A DNA stretch of 64,000 nt from Mycolicibacterium stellerae (lineage in GTDB: Bacteria > Actinomycetota > Actinomycetes > Mycobacteriales > Mycobacteriaceae), in assembly GCF_003719305.1 (NCBI RefSeq), contig NZ_RARC01000014.1, positions 62,001 through 126,000 of the forward strand. The letters run 5' to 3'. Shown piece after piece: positions 1 through 7,201 of the stretch. The position numbers and the translations under genes are program-made. Numbering within the stretch: position 1 is the stretch's first letter; the number at the start of each line of letters is the position of its first letter. Below the pieces are notes generated by a model. The model saw nothing but the letters and a program-made list of their open reading frames with translations. It did not search any database and was not told where the DNA came from.

Positions 1-444
1 GACCACATCACCAGCGCCATCGGCGCGGCCATCATCGCCCAGGCCGGCACCGCGATGCTCTGCTACGTCACGCCCAAGGAGCACCTCGGTCTACCCGACC
101 GCAAGGACGTCAAAGACGGCGTGATCGCCTACAAGATCGCCGCCCACGCGGCCGATCTTGCCAAGGGGCACCCGCGCGCGCAGGAGCGCGACAACGCATT
201 GTCGAAGGCGCGCTTCGAGTTCCGGTGGCACGACCAGTTCGCGCTGTCACTCGACCCGGACACCGCGCGGCAGTTCCACGACGAAACGCTGCCCGCCGAG
301 CCCGCCAAGACGGCCCACTTCTGCTCGATGTGCGGGCCCAAGTTCTGCTCGATGCGCATCAGCCACGAAGTCCGCGACGGCATGGCCGAGAAGTCCCGGG
401 AATTCGCCGAACACGGCAACCGCGTCTATCTGCCGCTCGACTGA
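1..444 (+). CDS. thiC: Phosphomethylpyrimidine synthase ThiC, C-terminal part (5' end outside window)
   Basis: This is the last 147 codons of ThiC, which converts aminoimidazole ribotide to the HMP-P pyrimidine of thiamine by radical SAM chemistry in the cytoplasm. The frame is open from base 1, so the gene is cut by the window edge. The segment carries the family's C-terminal radical-SAM cluster motif CSMCGPKFC (CX2CX4C, about residues 111-119 of the fragment), followed by a short tail ending at the TGA at 442-444. Upstream residues such as GADHITSAIGAA and AMLCYVTPKEHLGLP are typical of the ThiC barrel. No TPP riboswitch can be seen because the 5' end is missing. The next gene is on the opposite strand 41 bp away. 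Confidence 0.95.
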   Translation, partial: DHITSAIGAAIIAQAGTAMLCYVTPKEHLGLPDRKDVKDGVIAYKIAAHAADLAKGHPRAQERDNALSKARFEFRWHDQFALSLDPDTARQFHDETLPAEPAKTAHFCSMCGPKFCSMRISHEVRDGMAEKSREFAEHGNRVYLPLD

Positions 445-485
445 CATCCCTGGGCTGCCCGCTAAGCTCGGGTCGGGTGGGATGG

Positions 486-1400
486 CTACGCACGCACCTT
501 TGCCCAAGCCGGTGCCTGACCGGCGGACGTGAAGGCGTCGCGGTTTGCTGCGGCGAACTGCTCCACGGTCAGCGCTGGAGTTCCGGTGATCACCTCGACG
601 AGGTTGTTGGATCCGGCGAAGATGCCGTCGCGGTAGTCCTGCGCCACGTTGGTGATGTGCTGAACAAAGTAGTCGTCGTGGCCTTCCAGGCGGAGCACGT
701 CGGCGAACGTGTCGAAGTCGACGGGTTCGTAGAGGACCGGGAAGCCGAGCACGGCCGCGACTTTCGCGGCGATGCCGTCATAATCGAGTTCGGTCGGGCC
801 GTAGAGCGGATAGACCTGCCGGTCGTGAGGTGTGGGATTGCGCAGGATGGCGGCGATCACGCGGGCCTGGTCGACCGCCGCGATGGGGGCGTGCCGACCG
901 TCGGCGAACGGCAGCCGGAACACTCCGATATCATCCTCGCGCGACCACTGCCAGGCCAGCCATTCGGCGAAGAACGTGGGTCGCAGGTGCGTAGTGGCGA
1001 ATGCCGAGCGATCCAACAGCCGCTCGCCGAGCCAGTGATTTTGCGCGGCATGGCTTTTCGCGTCTCGTCGAGCGCTGATCTGGGACATGTTGAGCACGGC
1101 CGTCACGCCGGACTCGGTGGCCGCCTGGGCGAAGATGGCGGTGGCATCCAGGAGCCCCGGGACGATGGGGTAGCAGAAGTAGGCTGCGGTGACGCCAGCC
1201 AATGCCGAACTCACCGAAGCGAAGTCGAGCAGGTCGCCAGTGACGAGCTCGGCGCCCAGCTCCGCGAGCGCCTCGGCGCGGGCATCGTGGGTGTGGACGA
1301 GCGCCCGCACCCGCTGGCCGTCCTGGCGCAGGATTCGCACGGCGTTGGCACCGGTCTTTCCGGTGGCCGCGGTGATGAGGTAGAGGTCGTCGGTGCTCAT
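486..1400 (-). CDS. NmrA-like NAD(P)-binding oxidoreductase
   Basis: A 304-residue atypical short-chain dehydrogenase of the NmrA/HSCARG type, probably a cytoplasmic NAD(P)H-binding quinone reductase or redox sensor. The N-terminus has a Rossmann start (YLITAATGKTGANAVRIL) with the GxxGxxG-like pattern of the NmrA group, and there is no YxxxK catalytic pair. The start ATG at 1398-1400 overlaps the stop of the upstream carbonic-anhydrase-like gene as ATGA, so the two are translationally coupled. The pair lies divergent from an HxlR-family regulator, an arrangement commonly seen for NmrA/QorB-type reductases controlled by thiol-sensing HxlR regulators. The family assignment is firm; the substrate is unknown. 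Confidence 0.8.
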   Translation of the reverse strand: MSTDDLYLITAATGKTGANAVRILRQDGQRVRALVHTHDARAEALAELGAELVTGDLLDFASVSSALAGVTAAYFCYPIVPGLLDATAIFAQAATESGVTAVLNMSQISARRDAKSHAAQNHWLGERLLDRSAFATTHLRPTFFAEWLAWQWSREDDIGVFRLPFADGRHAPIAAVDQARVIAAILRNPTPHDRQVYPLYGPTELDYDGIAAKVAAVLGFPVLYEPVDFDTFADVLRLEGHDDYFVQHITNVAQDYRDGIFAGSNNLVEVITGTPALTVEQFAAANRDAFTSAGQAPAWAKVRA

Positions 1401-1930
1401 GCTGGTTCCTTCACGTCGGACTGGACGATGTCGATGCGGCCGGTGTCGACGTCGTAGACGACGCCGGTGACCCGGAACCAGGCGGCGAGTTGCGGAACGC
1501 TCTGCAGGACGGCGATGTCGGATGCGACGGCCGCGCGCGGGTCGGCGACATGCCTGTCGGCAAGGGCCGTGGGGTCGACGTGGAAGTAGGCGGCCAGCAT
1601 GGCTGGCGGATCTTGCAGGCGCGTGATGCCACAGTCGCTGTGCTGCATGACGATCAGGTCGATGACGGGAGCGGCAGAGCCGACCAGGGAGCTGGCTAGC
1701 CTTGCCAGCAAGGCAAGTTCGGCGAGTACGTCGGGAGTGACGCGACCGCCCACGTTGCGGATGACGGCGGCGTCGCCGGTTTCCAGCCCGAGCACGTGCG
1801 CGGGATCGACGCGCGGGTCGACGCAGCACAGCACGAGCGTCCGCAGCCGAGGAAGCATCGGCAGGCCAGGAACGAAGCGAGTTCGGGCGAAGTCGTCGTT
1901 GCGTTCGGCGAGGGCGTCGACCACGGTCAT
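1397..1930 (-). CDS. Beta-carbonic-anhydrase-like protein
   Basis: A 177-residue protein of the beta-carbonic anhydrase fold. The zinc ligands of the family are present: Cys36 with the Asp38/Arg40 dyad (CCVDPRVDP), and His97/Cys100 (QHSDCGI). The IRNVGG segment after them is also typical. It could hydrate CO2, but this short clade is often annotated only as carbonic-anhydrase-like and activity is not certain. It is the first gene of a two-gene operon with the NmrA-like reductase, overlapping it by 4 bp. The start ATG (1928-1930) lies 24 bp from a 22 bp palindrome that probably binds the divergent HxlR regulator. Confidence 0.82.
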   Translation of the reverse strand: MTVVDALAERNDDFARTRFVPGLPMLPRLRTLVLCCVDPRVDPAHVLGLETGDAAVIRNVGGRVTPDVLAELALLARLASSLVGSAAPVIDLIVMQHSDCGITRLQDPPAMLAAYFHVDPTALADRHVADPRAAVASDIAVLQSVPQLAAWFRVTGVVYDVDTGRIDIVQSDVKEPA

Positions 1931-1953
1931 GTCGGTCCTTCCGGCTCAGCATC

Positions 1954-1975
1954 TGACTAACGATTTCGTTAGTCA
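1954..1975. promoter_or_regulatory. Palindromic operator between carbonic-anhydrase and hxlR genes
   Basis: A perfect inverted repeat with 10 bp arms and a 2 bp spacer: TGACTAACGA (1954-1963) TT TCGTTAGTCA (1966-1975). A further half site TGACTAA recurs at 1998-2004, touching the start of the HxlR gene. The AT-rich dyad stands out in a GC-rich background. Its position between divergent genes fits an autoregulated operator for the HxlR protein. The function is inferred from position and symmetry. Confidence 0.75.
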
Positions 1976-2003
1976 TCTGCATGCAATCATGCTAAGCTGA
2001 CTA

Positions 2004-2510
2004 ATGCAAGCGTTATTCAGAATGGAGTCGACCATGGAGTTCGAGCCCGCCTTGCGCGACCGGTCACAGTGGTGCATCGGCGACGCCTGCTCGATGACGC
2101 GCGTGCTCGAGGTGCTGAGCACCAAGATCGCGTTTCAGACAGTTCGCGAATTGTTCTTCGGCACCGTGCGTTTCGACGACTTCGTCACAAGAACCGAGAG
2201 TTCGGCGCCCGCGGTGTCGCGTTCGCTCAAGCAGCTGGAGGCGGCGGGGATCGTCGCCCGTGTCCCCTACCGCGAGCCCGGCCACCGTGCCCGCGACGAG
2301 TATCGCCTGACCGAGGCGGGCGAGGAGCTCCTACCGGTATTCATGTCGCTGGTGCAATGGGGCGACAAGCATCTACAGGACGGACGCCCACCGCTTTCCT
2401 TCCTCGACGCGAAGACGGGACGGCCCGTCACCGTTCACGTCACCGCGGGCCGCGGCAAGACACCGGCCCGCACGGGCGACATCGCGATCCAGGTGTCACG
2501 ATCGCGCTAG
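2004..2510 (+). CDS. HxlR-family winged-helix transcriptional regulator
   Basis: A regulator of the HxlR/MarR-like winged-helix family, up to 168 residues. The core (CSMTRVLEVLSTKIAFQTV, RFDDFVTRTESSAPAVSRSL, LEAAGIVARVPY, YRLTEAGEEL) follows the family order helix, recognition helix and wing. Two cysteines precede the DNA-binding domain (Cys24 and Cys29 from the first ATG), in the region used by redox- or electrophile-sensing members. Three in-frame ATGs (2004, 2022, 2034) make the start uncertain. The first overlaps the half operator TGACTAA at 1998-2004, so a start at 2022 or 2034 would leave that site outside the coding region. It probably represses the divergent carbonic-anhydrase/NmrA pair and itself. 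Confidence 0.85.
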   Translation: MQALFRMESTMEFEPALRDRSQWCIGDACSMTRVLEVLSTKIAFQTVRELFFGTVRFDDFVTRTESSAPAVSRSLKQLEAAGIVARVPYREPGHRARDEYRLTEAGEELLPVFMSLVQWGDKHLQDGRPPLSFLDAKTGRPVTVHVTAGRGKTPARTGDIAIQVSRSR

Positions 2511-3032
2511 CGGAAGCGCCCCCACCGACAAGGACATCGCCGTCTGTTGACGAGGCTTGAAAACCAGGCCAGTCGCGACGGCGTCCCTGGCCCCATCGTC
2601 ACGCAGCCTCACCCATCTGGCGGCTCATCGACGCGCTCATCACCGTGCGCTCGCTCGGTCTACACAGCCATCGAACGCAGAAAAGCGCCTGAGACCCAGG
2701 ACCATCCGACCTTCGCCGACGGACTCGAGCAGGTCCTCGTCGGCGGAGCAATCGCCCAGCGCGCCCGAGTCGGCCAGTGGGTCCCGGTCTAGCGGTGAAG
2801 CTGCGCGAACCCGGGTATGCGCGCGCCGCCGCAGACGATGTTCTGATGTTCCTCCGCTCCCACCTGTAAATCTCAGTCCGCGGTTACAGCGGTTGCCGCA
2901 TCATTACTTTCGGCAGTCCTCACGAAACTACGAAAGGTGCCACAGTCACCGCCCTATCAGTTCAAACACGCCGACAACCATCGGTCTACGGCTGTGGTAC
3001 CAGAGCTAGTTGCAACTGAAGGAGGGGTTCAA
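2511..3032. other. Intergenic region without a convincing gene
   Basis: 522 bp between the HxlR gene and the LysM-esterase gene. Open frames here have poor codon structure and no recognisable motif. A short stretch ending with a stop near 2869 (translating as REPGYARAAADDVLMFLR) could be the decayed tail of a lost gene, but this is weak. The base composition is less GC-biased near 2870-3010, where the promoter of the downstream gene probably lies. A strong ribosome binding site (AAGGAGGGG, 3019-3027) serves the next start. Confidence 0.4.
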
Positions 3033-4403
3033 ATGGTCAGAACACATACTGTCGTCGCGGGGGAAACGCTGTCGGCACTGGCGCTGCGCTTCTATGGTGA
3101 CGCGGAGCTCTATCGGCTGATCGCCACCGCCAGCGGGATCGCCGATCCCAACGTCATCAATGTGGGGCAGCGGCTGATCGTCCCCGACTTCACGAGATAC
3201 ACCGTTGTCGCGGGGGACACGCTGGCCGGTTTGGCACAACGCTTCTACGGTGACGCGGAGCTGTATCGGCTGATCGCCACCGCCAGCGGGATCGCCGATC
3301 CCAACGTCATCACGGCGGGGCAACGGCTGATCATCCCAGATATCGCGAGATTCACGGTTGTCGCGGGGGACACACTGTCGGCATTGGCGCTGCGCTTCTA
3401 TGGTGACGCCTCGCTTTATCCGCTGATCGCCTCCGTCAACGGCATCCCCAATCCCAACTCCATCAACGTCGGACAGGTGCTGGTCATCTTCGTCGGGCGC
3501 GGCGACGGATTCGGGCTGCGGATCGTGGACCGCAACGAGAACGACCCTCGCCTGTGGTACTACCGGTTCCAAACCGACGCGATCGGCTGGAACCCCGGTG
3601 TCAATGTCTTGCTTCCCGACGACTACCGCACCAGCGGACTCCGCTATCCCGTCCTCTACATGTTCCACGGCGGTGCCGCGGACTTCCGCCAGTTCGACTT
3701 TCTGGGCATCCGCGGTTGGACCGCCGGAAAGCCGATCATCGTCGTGATGCCCGACGGCGGGCAGGCGGGCTGGTACTCCAACCCGGTCGGCTCGTTCGTC
3801 GGCCCGCGGAACTGGGAGACGTTCCACATCGCCCAGCTGATCCCGTGGGTTGAGGCGAATTTCCGAACGTACGCCGAGTACGACGGCCGTGCGGTGTCCG
3901 GGTTCTCCATGGGTGGGTTCGGTGCGCTGAAGTACGCAGCCAAGTATTACGGCCACTTCGCCTCGGTGAGTAGCCACTCCGGCCCGGCGAGTCTGCGCCA
4001 GGACGGCGGCCTCGTCGTGCATTGGGCAAACCTGAGCTCGGCCGTTGTGGAACTGGGCGGCGCCACGGTCTACGGTGTGCCGTGGGACGAGGCCAGGGTC
4101 AGCGCCGACAACCCGGTCGAGCGCATCGACAGCTACCGCAACAAGCGGATCTTCCTCGTCGCGGGCACCAGTCCGGACCCGGTCAACTGGTTCGACAGCG
4201 TGCAGGAGACCCAGGTGCTTGCCGGCCAGCGGGAGTTCCGCGAACGCCTCAGCGCCGCCGGCATCCCACATGAAGCGCATGAGGAGCCGGGCGGCCACGT
4301 CTTCCGGCCCGACATGTTCATCCGCGACCTCGACGGCATCATCGCCCGGCTGCGCAACGCCAGCAGTTCTGCGTCCGGGAGTGCGTCCGATGGCGGCGAT
4401 TAG
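3033..4403 (+). CDS. Triple-LysM protein fused to an antigen-85/esterase-D-type hydrolase
   Basis: A 456-residue fusion. Residues about 5-52, 56-103 and 107-153 are three LysM-type repeats (each with GDTLxxLAxRFYG and PNxIxxGQ-like motifs). Residues about 160-445 form an alpha/beta-hydrolase esterase like esterase D or the mycolyltransferase fold, with HGG (212-214), nucleophile Ser292 in GFSMGG and a C-terminal GGHVF histidine. LysM domains bind peptidoglycan or chitin-type glycans, so a cell-wall-anchored esterase or acyltransferase is the natural reading. The start at 3033 follows AAGGAGGGG. Oddly, no signal peptide or lipobox is visible. LysM repeats 1 and 2 are nearly identical in DNA (3108-3190 and 3257-3340), which indicates recent duplication. 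Confidence 0.85.
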   Translation: MVRTHTVVAGETLSALALRFYGDAELYRLIATASGIADPNVINVGQRLIVPDFTRYTVVAGDTLAGLAQRFYGDAELYRLIATASGIADPNVITAGQRLIIPDIARFTVVAGDTLSALALRFYGDASLYPLIASVNGIPNPNSINVGQVLVIFVGRGDGFGLRIVDRNENDPRLWYYRFQTDAIGWNPGVNVLLPDDYRTSGLRYPVLYMFHGGAADFRQFDFLGIRGWTAGKPIIVVMPDGGQAGWYSNPVGSFVGPRNWETFHIAQLIPWVEANFRTYAEYDGRAVSGFSMGGFGALKYAAKYYGHFASVSSHSGPASLRQDGGLVVHWANLSSAVVELGGATVYGVPWDEARVSADNPVERIDSYRNKRIFLVAGTSPDPVNWFDSVQETQVLAGQREFRERLSAAGIPHEAHEEPGGHVFRPDMFIRDLDGIIARLRNASSSASGSASDGGD

Positions 4404-4653
4404 GTACATGCCGCCGAAGGCGGGAACGTTTCACCTGTCGTCTCCATTTGGTCCGCGCGTCCGTCAGATGCATTGGGGGCAAGATTTCGCGGCCAACGAC
4501 GGCACACGGGTGCCGACGGCGACAAACATGACCGAGAGGGCCTCCACGCCTCGATCCTGGCCAGCGGCATGCCCAGCTTCATGCGCGGTTCTTGCACGTG
4601 AATTCAACTCGGGTTCGGCGGTCGCCGCCACCACCACCTGGCCGCAAAACTGA
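4390..4653 (+). pseudogene. Truncated M23 (LytM-type) peptidase remnant
   Basis: An 87-codon frame starting inside the end of the esterase gene. Its first part reads FHLSSPFGPR followed by HWGQDFAANDGTRVPTA, the N-terminal signature of M23 metallopeptidases including the first zinc-ligand motif (HxGxDF-like, here HWGQDF). After that the homology stops: the expected strand-loop with the second HxH zinc site is absent and the sequence turns into low-quality coding that ends at 4651-4653. I read it as a remnant of a peptidoglycan endopeptidase joined to unrelated DNA, possibly through a frameshift near 4520. Its place directly behind a LysM protein suggests a former cell-wall gene pair. Confidence 0.6.
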
Positions 4654-4772
4654 TTAGCTTCGCTCGATTGTGAAGGACGTATTGTTCCGGTGCGCAGCGG
4701 GTTTCAGCGAATCAGAAATTGCATCAGGCTGACAGCCGCCACCCATTGCCACGCCTTGCCCGTGGGAGGACG

Positions 4773-5453
4773 ATGAAATGGTCCGGCGGCGCCGTCGAGA
4801 CGCTGCCCCACATACAACGGAGGCAGATCACGTATGCACGAAGCACCACAATCCAGGCGCAGCCCGAATCAATCGACGCCGGTATTACGCACATGCGCGA
4901 TAAGGTGATGCCCGCGCTCGAGGCCATCGACGGGTGCGTCGGCCTGTCCTTGTTGGTCGACCGGACGTCTGGCCGCTGCATTGCCACCAGCTCCTGGGAG
5001 TCCGAGGAGGCAATGCGCGCGAGCGCGGAGTCCCTCCGGCCGATTCGTGACCGGGCCGCGGAGCTATTCGGTGGTGGTGGCGCCCAAATCGAGGAATGGG
5101 AGATCGGTGCCATGCACCGCGAGCATCGCGCGGGCGAGGGCGCCTGTGTTCGAGCCACCTGGGTCAAGGTCGATCCGGATCAACTCGACGGAGGCATCGA
5201 GTTCTATAACGCGACCATCCTGCCCGCGCTCGAGGAACTGGACGGATTCTGTAGTGCCAGCCTGCTCGTCGACCGGGCCTCCGGTCGCGGAGTGGCCGCG
5301 GCGACCTTCGACAACGCCGAAGCCATGGAGCAGAACAAGGACCAGCTGGACAGGATCAAAGCGATGGGCAGCCGGGAAGCAAACGCAGAGGTACTCGACC
5401 AGTGCGACTTCGAGTTGGCACTCGCGCACCTGCGTGTGCCCGAGATGGCCTGA
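4773..5453 (+). CDS. Tandem ABM/ferredoxin-like-fold protein of unknown function
   Basis: A 226-residue protein made of two similar halves (about residues 20-115 and 120-215), each with the pattern D.GI.f....lPALE.ldG..g.SLLVDR.SGR...at...d.EAM. This is typical of the dimeric alpha/beta-barrel (antibiotic biosynthesis monooxygenase-like) fold, duplicated into one chain. No catalytic residues can be named. The start ATG at 4773 has GGGAGGA just upstream. Homologous sequences, as I recall them, begin near TYARSTTI; here the codon at that point is ATC (4827-4829), 3 nt after a second GGAGG, so an original start may have been lost and the start moved upstream. It converges with sadH only 3 bp away. 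Confidence 0.65.
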   Translation: MKWSGGAVETLPHIQRRQITYARSTTIQAQPESIDAGITHMRDKVMPALEAIDGCVGLSLLVDRTSGRCIATSSWESEEAMRASAESLRPIRDRAAELFGGGGAQIEEWEIGAMHREHRAGEGACVRATWVKVDPDQLDGGIEFYNATILPALEELDGFCSASLLVDRASGRGVAAATFDNAEAMEQNKDQLDRIKAMGSREANAEVLDQCDFELALAHLRVPEMA

Positions 5454-5456
5454 CGG

Positions 5457-6293
5457 TCAGCGTTTGTTGGCCCACGGGAAGAACCGCCGAACCGCGGTGG
5501 CCATCACCCGCTGATACCCCGACCCCGAGAGCCGCGACAGCACGTCGAGGGCTTTGGCCTCCCAGCCGATCACCACCCGCGCACGGCCATCGCGGACACC
5601 GTCGACGATGGTCGCCGCGGCCATCTCCGGCGAATGTAGCGCCAGGTACTTGTCGAAGAACTCCGCGAACGTCTGCGCATCCTCGCTGTCGCAGACGGTC
5701 GCATTGCGCGCGACCGCGGTCTTGATGCCGCCGGGATGCACACACGTCACCTTCACCGGATGCCCCGCCACAAGCATCTCCTGCCGCAACGCCTCGGTGA
5801 AGCCGCGGACCGCGAACTTCGCTGCGTTGTAGGCACTTTGCCCCGGCACCGCGATCAGGCCGAAAAGGCTCGATATGTTCACGATGTGCCCGTCTCCTGA
5901 CGCGATCACATGCGGCAGAAACGCTTTCGTGCCGTTCACCACACCCCAGAAGTCGACGTCCATGATCCGTTCGAAGTCCTTGAAATCGGAATCCTCGACG
6001 TTGCCGTTATGGGCGATGCCCGCGTTGTTGTACACCTGGTGCACCGTGCCGAAGTGCGCGACGACGTCGTCGGCGTAGGCCAGCACTTCTTGGCGTTCGG
6101 CGACGTTCAGACGGTCGGCCTTCACCTGCGCCCCAAGCACTTCCACCGCACGCACCATCTCCGCGAGGCCATCGGCGTCGATGTCGGAGAGCGCCAGCTT
6201 TGCGCCCCGCGCCGCGAGATCGAGCGCCAGCGCCCTGCCGATACCCGAACCCGCGCCGGTGATGACCGCGACCTTGCCCTCGAACGAACTCAT
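5457..6293 (-). CDS. sadH: Short-chain dehydrogenase/reductase SadH of the mymA operon
   Basis: A 278-residue classical SDR. It shows the NAD(P) motif TGAGSGIG near residue 14, NNAG, the catalytic serine in NISSL and the YNAAK pair. It would interconvert an alcohol and a ketone or aldehyde in the cytoplasm. Its start overlaps the stop of the upstream lipR-like gene by 4 bp, and that gene overlaps mymA, giving the order mymA-lipR-sadH downstream of divergent virS, as in M. tuberculosis Rv3083-Rv3085. The operon ends here: the adhD and fadD13 genes that follow in M. tuberculosis are absent and a convergent unrelated gene is 3 bp away. The symbol rests on this synteny. Confidence 0.82.
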   Translation of the reverse strand: MSSFEGKVAVITGAGSGIGRALALDLAARGAKLALSDIDADGLAEMVRAVEVLGAQVKADRLNVAERQEVLAYADDVVAHFGTVHQVYNNAGIAHNGNVEDSDFKDFERIMDVDFWGVVNGTKAFLPHVIASGDGHIVNISSLFGLIAVPGQSAYNAAKFAVRGFTEALRQEMLVAGHPVKVTCVHPGGIKTAVARNATVCDSEDAQTFAEFFDKYLALHSPEMAAATIVDGVRDGRARVVIGWEAKALDVLSRLSGSGYQRVMATAVRRFFPWANKR

Positions 6294-7201
6294 TTCACTG
6301 CCGCCTTTTCGGTCATCAGGGTGCGCAGCCGCGCGCCCATGTCGTTGATCGCCTCGTCGGCCTCGGCGAGAACGCCTGCCTGCAGATGAAAGTCGTGCCA
6401 CAGGTCGTCGAACCTGCGGTGTTCGACGGCCCCCGCTTCGGCGGCGGCCTTCTCGATCCTGTCCGCATCGATGCACAGCGGATCGTCGCCTGCCGAATGC
6501 AGCACGATCGGCGGCAGCCCCGCCATGTCGCCGTGCGCCGGCGAGATGCCTGGCTGCCGCGGGCATTGCTCGCCGACGTACCTGGGCACCCACTCGGCGG
6601 CCATCGACGGATTGATCAGCGGATCACGAGTCTTCGGCCGCCCACCGTCGATGTCGATGGCGAGGTCGGCCCACGGGCAGATCAAGCCGACCGCCGCCGG
6701 GCTAGGAATCCCGCGATCCCGAAGAGCCATGGCCAGTGACAACGCCAGTCCTCCGCCCGCCGAATCGCCCACGATGACAAGGCGTTCCGGCCCGACCCCA
6801 CACGCAATCAAGGACTGATAGACGCCGACCATCTCCTCGAGCGCAACCGGGTAGCGGGCCTCCGGCGACCGCGAGTAGTCGGGCACCAGCGCCGTCATCC
6901 CTGCCGCGTCGGCCAGCCGCGCCACCACGCCGCGATAGCCCTTGGCACTCCCCAGTGCATACGCACCGCCGTGCAGGTAGAGCAGCGTCGCGCCGGCGGG
7001 GTCCACCCCCGCCGGTCGCACCCCCTCAACCGGCACACCCGCGATGGTGATGCCGTCGTAGCCGGTACCCGTTGGCACCCGAGCGACCCGCGTGAAGAGG
7101 TCGTACATTCTGCGCTTGCCGCCGACCGTCACCCGACGGGAAGCCAATAGTGGTCGGCAGGCGCGCAGCGCGACGCGGACCACGGCTGGATGGATGCTCA
7201 C
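6290..7201 (-). CDS. lipR: Alpha/beta hydrolase (HSL family) LipR of the mymA operon
   Basis: A 303-residue hormone-sensitive-lipase-family esterase. It has the oxyanion-hole motif YLHGGAY, the nucleophile elbow GDSAGGG, a DPLCIDAD acid region and a C-terminal WHDFH histidine. It probably hydrolyses short or medium esters, plausibly those formed by the adjacent Baeyer-Villiger-type monooxygenase. ATGA overlaps on both sides place it as the middle gene of mymA-lipR-sadH. The length is close to the about 308 residues of M. tuberculosis LipR. Confidence 0.82.
   Translation of the reverse strand: MSIHPAVVRVALRACRPLLASRRVTVGGKRRMYDLFTRVARVPTGTGYDGITIAGVPVEGVRPAGVDPAGATLLYLHGGAYALGSAKGYRGVVARLADAAGMTALVPDYSRSPEARYPVALEEMVGVYQSLIACGVGPERLVIVGDSAGGGLALSLAMALRDRGIPSPAAVGLICPWADLAIDIDGGRPKTRDPLINPSMAAEWVPRYVGEQCPRQPGISPAHGDMAGLPPIVLHSAGDDPLCIDADRIEKAAAEAGAVEHRRFDDLWHDFHLQAGVLAEADEAINDMGARLRTLMTEKAAVK

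Noticed and set aside
225..1457. Long open frame on the plus strand opposite the NmrA-like gene
   Set aside because: Mirror frame of a well-supported minus-strand gene; high GC keeps antisense frames open, and the translation has no family motif.
2557..3009. 150-codon frame in the gap before the LysM-esterase gene
   Set aside because: Arg/Ser/Pro-rich translation typical of an out-of-frame reading; no motif or ribosome binding site.
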